The notes under the pieces are model-generated. The model was not told the origin of the DNA. It made no database searches and was given only the letters and a program-made list of their open reading frames with translations. Below, in pieces: positions 4,397-7,450 of a stretch of 7,450 nt of DNA. A program made the position numbers and the translations under genes. Source of the DNA: CAYFQV01 sp964654185 (GTDB lineage Bacteria; Spirochaetota; Spirochaetia; DSM-27196; PWMO01); assembly GCA_964654185.1 (NCBI GenBank), contig CAZZIE010000182.1:1-7450 (forward strand), in the 5' to 3' direction. The first letter of the stretch is position 1. Each line of letters opens with the position of its first letter.

Positions 4397-5428
4397 CTAG
4401 TACTCGTACACGGGCATTCCGAGCGCGTCGGTGATGAGGAGCTCGTTCACGGCCAGGATCTTCTGCTCGTAGGTGTCCAGGTCGCCGCTGTCGAGGGCGC
4501 TCTTCATGTCCGCAAGCAGGGTGTCCAGCTCGCTGCTGTCGTAGCTCGCCTTGATCCAGTAGTCGTCGGTAATGGCGGCGAAGTACTCGTACAGGTTGTT
4601 GGAGACGAGGAGCCAGACGAAGCGGATGAGTTCGAAGTCGCCGTCGGCATAGCGTGACTTGAGGACTGACCAATCGACCGACTGCCCGGTGTAGCCGCTC
4701 ACATTGGTCAGGGCCTCAATGTCCGCCAGGACGTAGTCGGCGGTAATGCCGTGGGGATTGTCGCCGTCGTTGTAGAGCACCTCGAAGGAGAACGGCGCGC
4801 TCTGGCTCGAGAGGAGTTCATTTGCGCCGGTCGTGTCTGCATCCGCAATCGTCGTGACGCTCCAGTCCGACTCCTGCAGTGACGTGGGGATGTAGGAGTA
4901 TGCCGGCTCCCGGGCACTGTCGAAGTCGAGATCCGGGTGCGCCTCCAGGTCCGCGACAATGGCGCCTCGATCAATGGCAATGTTGAAGGCGCCGCGTACA
5001 TCCGCGCTGGAGAAGGGCGGGGTGTCCTCGGCGTGGTTGAAGAAGTACGAGTAGATCCCTGCGGTCGGGGTCGGAACATCCACCGTTGCCGCTTGGCCCG
5101 GCTCGACGGTCACACTCTTGGCGTAACTGCCGGGTGCATGGAGCGGCTGAATCGTGTAGTCCCCCGGCGGCACCTCCGTGATCTCCAGGACCCCCCGCTC
5201 CCCTGTGACGAACACGCTCTCGTCATTGATGGCAGGCTCAACCGTCAGGACGGCATTCACGCTCTCGTTCTCATTCAGTCCGTCGATATCCTCCTGGGTG
5301 AAGTTCTCCGCCCAGCTCGTTACAGACAGCTGCCCGAGCTCCGCCCCCTGCTCCCCGAGAAAGAGACTGCACCCTGCAACGACAAACAATGTCAGGGTAC
5401 CCATTACTACTGCGGTTCTACGAATCAT
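4397..5428 (-). CDS. Lipoprotein: small beta domain fused to the C-terminal lobe of an oligopeptide-binding protein
   Basis: The protein has 343 residues. Residues 1-20 are a lipoprotein signal: positive MIRR, a hydrophobic core, and a VAGC lipobox with Cys20 as the lipidated residue. Residues about 35-118 look like a small beta-sandwich or PEGA/carboxypeptidase-regulatory-like domain (GVLEITEVPPGDYTIQPL, then SVTVEPGQAATVDVP). From about 124 the sequence resembles the later half of family 5 solute-binding proteins (OppA/DppA type). Landmarks are PPFSSADVRGAFNIAIDRGAIV (137-158), FEVLYNDGDNPHG (215-227), FELIRFVW (265-272), and the end pattern YDSSELDTLLADMKSALDSG followed by MPVYEY. Full binding proteins have about 500 residues with two lobes; here the N-terminal lobe is absent. 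It may not bind peptides as a normal transporter component. AAGGAG lies seven bases before the ATG. No permease genes are nearby, and it is divergent from the epimerase gene. Confidence 0.8.
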   Translation of the reverse strand: MIRRTAVVMGTLTLFVVAGCSLFLGEQGAELGQLSVTSWAENFTQEDIDGLNENESVNAVLTVEPAINDESVFVTGERGVLEITEVPPGDYTIQPLHAPGSYAKSVTVEPGQAATVDVPTPTAGIYSYFFNHAEDTPPFSSADVRGAFNIAIDRGAIVADLEAHPDLDFDSAREPAYSYIPTSLQESDWSVTTIADADTTGANELLSSQSAPFSFEVLYNDGDNPHGITADYVLADIEALTNVSGYTGQSVDWSVLKSRYADGDFELIRFVWLLVSNNLYEYFAAITDDYWIKASYDSSELDTLLADMKSALDSGDLDTYEQKILAVNELLITDALGMPVYEY

Positions 5429-5566
5429 TGAACGCTCCTTAACCTGATCTCACAAGTAAGATAGAGTATGGTGTTCCGGCATTTCGTGCAAGCATTGTTG
5501 GTAGTCGCGCTGGAAGTCGGCCCCACCAACGGCACGGGGGTCACCGCCGGCAACTGCAGCTTTCCC

Positions 5567-5595
5567 TTGCCGACGGAGCATCTCTGCAGTAAAAT
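5567..5595 (+). promoter_or_regulatory. Promoter of the epimerase gene
   Basis: TTGCCG (5567-5572, four of six matches) is 17 bases before TAAAAT (5590-5595, five of six). Transcription should start near 5602, giving a leader of about 30 bases with a strong RBS (AGGAGG at 5622-5627, four bases before the ATG). The rest of the 203-base divergent region (5429-5566) must also hold the lipoprotein promoter, but I see only weak candidates there, such as TTGCAC and TACTCT on the minus strand. Confidence 0.55.
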
Positions 5596-5600
5596 AAAAG

Positions 5601-5614
5601 AGCGAGCGTTCGCT
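5601..5614 (+). promoter_or_regulatory. Palindrome at the predicted transcription start, possible operator
   Basis: AGCGA-GCGT-TCGCT is a perfect five-base inverted repeat around a four-base centre. It lies on the predicted +1 of the epimerase transcript and is followed by TTTT. The position suits a repressor operator, and the TetR-family gene convergent with the epimerase (6787-7392) is the nearest candidate regulator. As RNA it would be a short weak hairpin. Which role it plays cannot be told from sequence. Confidence 0.35.
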
Positions 5615-5631
5615 TTTGCAAAGGAGGAGCC

Positions 5632-6714
5632 ATGCATGTTCTGGTCACCGGTGCTCTGGGAACCGTTGGCCGACGGGTCGTGCGGGAGCTGATTCGCACC
5701 GGACACAATGTCACAGGGATCGATGTCGCCGCTCCTCGCCGGCGACTTCACCGTCCACTTCGCGTCAGGACGCGACTATCGTCGGGAGCCCGCGATTCAC
5801 TTCGCCTGCTGACCGGCGAGATCACCGATTCCGAGCTCGTTACCCGCGCCGTAGCCGGGGTTGACGCAGTCATCCACCTCGCCGCGATCATTCCGCCGAA
5901 AGCCGACCGGGAGCCGGAGCTTGCGCGGCGGGTGAACGTAGAGGGTACGCGAACCCTGGTGGAAGCAATGGAGCGCCACGCTCCCAATGCCCGCCTGATC
6001 TTTGCCTCATCCATTGCCGTGTACGGCGATCGGGTGACGCGTCCGCTCATCGCCGAAACGGATCCCCCCGCGCCGAACCCGGAGGATCACTACGCCAACC
6101 AGAAGGTCGCGGCGGAAAAGATTGTCCGCGCCTCGGGAGTGCCGTGGCTCATCCTGCGGCTTACCTACGTCGTTGCCGCCGACGCTCTTGTCCTGGACCC
6201 GCTTCTCTTTGACATGCCGCCGGCGACGGCGATTGAGCCCTGCGATGTCTCCGATGTTGCCCACGCGTTCTGCCGGGCGGCGGTCAATCCGGCCGGCACG
6301 GTTCATACGTCCGACACACTGCTCATTGCAGGCGGCGCGGGCTGGCGTATCATGTACCGGGATTATCTGGATATGATGCTGCGCGCCTTCGGGCTTGGCG
6401 GCAACTTCCTTCCGACTGCCGCCTTCGGCGGCGGGCCCTTTCACTGCGCGTTCATGGACACCGCACGAAGTGAGCGACTCCTGCAGTATCAGCGTCACAC
6501 CTTCCGTTCCTTCATCAGTCGGGTTCGCCGGGAGCGGCGAGTAACCCGCGCGCTTGTTACCATGGTCCGGCCCCTCGCACGGGCGTACCTGCTGTCGCGG
6601 TCACCGCACTTTCGCACCTACCTCGGACGGCGGGCGCACGGTGAGGCTGCCCGCCTGCTTCTGCGGTTCCGCGCGTGCTTCGGGTTACGGCTGACGCGGG
6701 GCGGGCCTGCATAA
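5632..6714 (+). CDS. NAD-dependent epimerase/dehydratase (extended SDR family)
   Basis: The protein has 360 residues. A Rossmann fold opens with HVLVTGALGTVG; the GALGTVG loop (7-13) is the GxxGxxG cofactor motif. An acidic Asp31 after the second strand (GHNVTGID) favours NAD over NADP. HLAA (82-85) follows, then SSIAVYGD (126-133) with the catalytic Ser/Thr region, and YANQK (154-158) gives the Tyr-xxx-Lys pair. Such enzymes act on nucleotide sugars, steroids or related alcohols; the C-terminal half, which sets the substrate, is not diagnostic. The last 70 or so residues are unusually basic (RSFISRVRRERR, and the arginine-rich tail). Residues 34-60 are also arginine-rich and poorly like the family, perhaps a variable loop. 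It has its own promoter and a strong RBS, and a broken copy of its 5' end lies at 4100-4275. The TetR gene downstream is convergent. Confidence 0.88.
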   Translation: MHVLVTGALGTVGRRVVRELIRTGHNVTGIDVAAPRRRLHRPLRVRTRLSSGARDSLRLLTGEITDSELVTRAVAGVDAVIHLAAIIPPKADREPELARRVNVEGTRTLVEAMERHAPNARLIFASSIAVYGDRVTRPLIAETDPPAPNPEDHYANQKVAAEKIVRASGVPWLILRLTYVVAADALVLDPLLFDMPPATAIEPCDVSDVAHAFCRAAVNPAGTVHTSDTLLIAGGAGWRIMYRDYLDMMLRAFGLGGNFLPTAAFGGGPFHCAFMDTARSERLLQYQRHTFRSFISRVRRERRVTRALVTMVRPLARAYLLSRSPHFRTYLGRRAHGEAARLLLRFRACFGLRLTRGGPA

Positions 6715-6732
6715 GCCGACGGGACGTGACCA

Positions 6733-6760
6733 TGTTCGGGTGAGCGTAAGTGGCCCGACA
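6733..6760. terminator. Weak hairpin between convergent genes
   Basis: TGTTCGGG (6733-6740) pairs with CCCGACA (6754-6760), with one bulged base and a 13-base loop, in the 72-base gap between the ends of the epimerase and TetR genes. A hairpin here could serve as a bidirectional terminator, but no T-run follows on either strand, so the call is weak. Confidence 0.25.
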
Positions 6761-6786
6761 GGAATCATCGACCTATTGAATTCTTC

Positions 6787-7392
6787 TCATTTCTGCCGAC
6801 GCCGGCGTGCGGTGCGGGGCAGGCTCACGCCGAGGGCCTGCTCAATGGTTCCGCGGACCAGGTTCACAATGTCGGATACCGTAACGCCGATCTGGGTCGT
6901 CCGGGCGACCCGGGCGCTGTCGAGCATGCCGAGAAAGTAGAACATGATGGCGGTCTCGAGCTGCTTCGGTGAGAGTGCGTCTGCCACCGCTGTGTCGGCA
7001 ATGAGGTCGCCGATCGTCTCGCGGAGCTCGTGGATCTTGTCCTCGATCCGTGTGTACTGCACCGCCTCAGTCAGAAGGATGTTGATGAGCTCCATGTCCT
7101 CGAGGAGCTCCGGGAGAAACTGATCAACCACAATGGAGAGCTGCTCTTCCCGGCTCTCGGCGCCGGCGACCGCATCCCGGAGCCGGTCGCGGAACTCCTG
7201 CCAGCCTTCGTCCACAATGCTCCGGACAATGTCGTCCTTGCTCCGGAAGTAGGTGTAGATGGTGCCGACAGAGAAGCCGCTCTCCTTCACAATGTCCGAG
7301 ATCGATGTATTGAAGAAGCCCTTCTGGGCAAAGAGCATCTTCGCCGTCTGCTGAATCGATGCCCGCTTCTGCTCATCCTTCAGTCGCGCCAT
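6787..7392 (-). CDS. TetR/AcrR-family transcriptional regulator
   Basis: The protein has 201 residues, the usual TetR length. The N-terminal DNA-binding domain (about 8-55) is clear: RASIQQTAKMLFAQKGFFNT, then SISDIVKESGFSVGTIYTYF with the helix-turn-helix at about 29-48, ending RSKDDIV. The remainder is predicted helical and ends in a basic tail (ARRRRQK); it would bind an unknown ligand and form the dimer. Family members are mostly repressors of adjacent or own genes. It converges on the epimerase, and its own promoter region (7393-7450) shows only a weak TACACT -10. There is no good Shine-Dalgarno sequence before the ATG at 7392. Its target is not established; the palindrome at 5601-5614 is one candidate. 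Confidence 0.92.
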   Translation of the reverse strand: MARLKDEQKRASIQQTAKMLFAQKGFFNTSISDIVKESGFSVGTIYTYFRSKDDIVRSIVDEGWQEFRDRLRDAVAGAESREEQLSIVVDQFLPELLEDMELINILLTEAVQYTRIEDKIHELRETIGDLIADTAVADALSPKQLETAIMFYFLGMLDSARVARTTQIGVTVSDIVNLVRGTIEQALGVSLPRTARRRRQK

Positions 7393-7450
7393 GCCGGTAG
7401 TGTAGCCGATAACCGCTGCGCCCGCACCTGGCGCCGGCCCCCGCCGCCCG

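Noticed and set aside
4347..4673. Frame opposite or overlapping the lipoprotein C-terminus
   Set aside because: It is a shadow frame on the same strand as the clearly coding lipoprotein gene.
5725..5812. Possible frameshift in the epimerase around residues 32-60
   Set aside because: An alternate frame (MSPLLAGDF...) is open for about 29 codons, but the main frame stays open and returns to good family sequence. A variable loop explains it as well.

Overview
The window looks like a piece of a bacterial chromosome carrying the worn remains of an integron next to ordinary backbone genes. GC content is moderate to high, and there is a lipoprotein signal with a lipobox and a membrane diguanylate cyclase. 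These suggest a Gram-negative-type (diderm) bacterium. Chromosomal integrons with toxin-antitoxin cassettes are known in spirochaetes such as Treponema denticola, so a spirochaete is possible, but nothing here fixes the phylum.

Positions 1-2835, integron remnant. On the + strand, 2476-2835 encodes only the N-terminal core-binding domain of an integron-type tyrosine recombinase (IntI); the catalytic domain is missing. Upstream of it and transcribed away from it (minus strand) is a candidate attI core at 2290-2296, followed by two gene cassettes, each closed by an attC-like site of 121-122 bp (1106-1227 and 26-146). The two sites differ at 15 of 107 aligned bases by hand count. Each can fold into a long cruciform, and each has AAC/GTT triplets at its ends. 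Both cassettes carry a BrnT-like toxin plus CopG/RHH antitoxin module in the usual cassette orientation. The distal module (141-721) is intact. The proximal one is decayed: the toxin (1920-2107) has lost about 88 nt, its antitoxin (1609-1923) is intact, and a third XRE-type gene (1320-1574) appears cut from its natural ATG by a one-base frameshift. Promoter-like elements with palindromes between the -35 and -10 boxes precede both modules.

Positions 2836-4396. A six-TM GGDEF diguanylate cyclase (2862-4040, minus) ends tail-to-tail with the integrase stump. Its promoter has a perfect TATAAT box almost touching the start codon. Upstream lies a degenerate copy (about 4100-4275) of the promoter, RBS and first 36 or so codons of the epimerase gene found at 5632.

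Positions 4397-7450. A lipoprotein (4397-5428, minus) joins a small beta-rich domain to what looks like only the C-terminal lobe of an oligopeptide-binding protein. It is divergent from an NAD-dependent epimerase/SDR gene (5632-6714, plus), which converges on a TetR-family regulator (6787-7392, minus). A palindrome near the predicted epimerase transcription start is a candidate TetR operator, though this link is inference. The most interesting content is the fossilised integron with a single intact toxin-antitoxin cassette.
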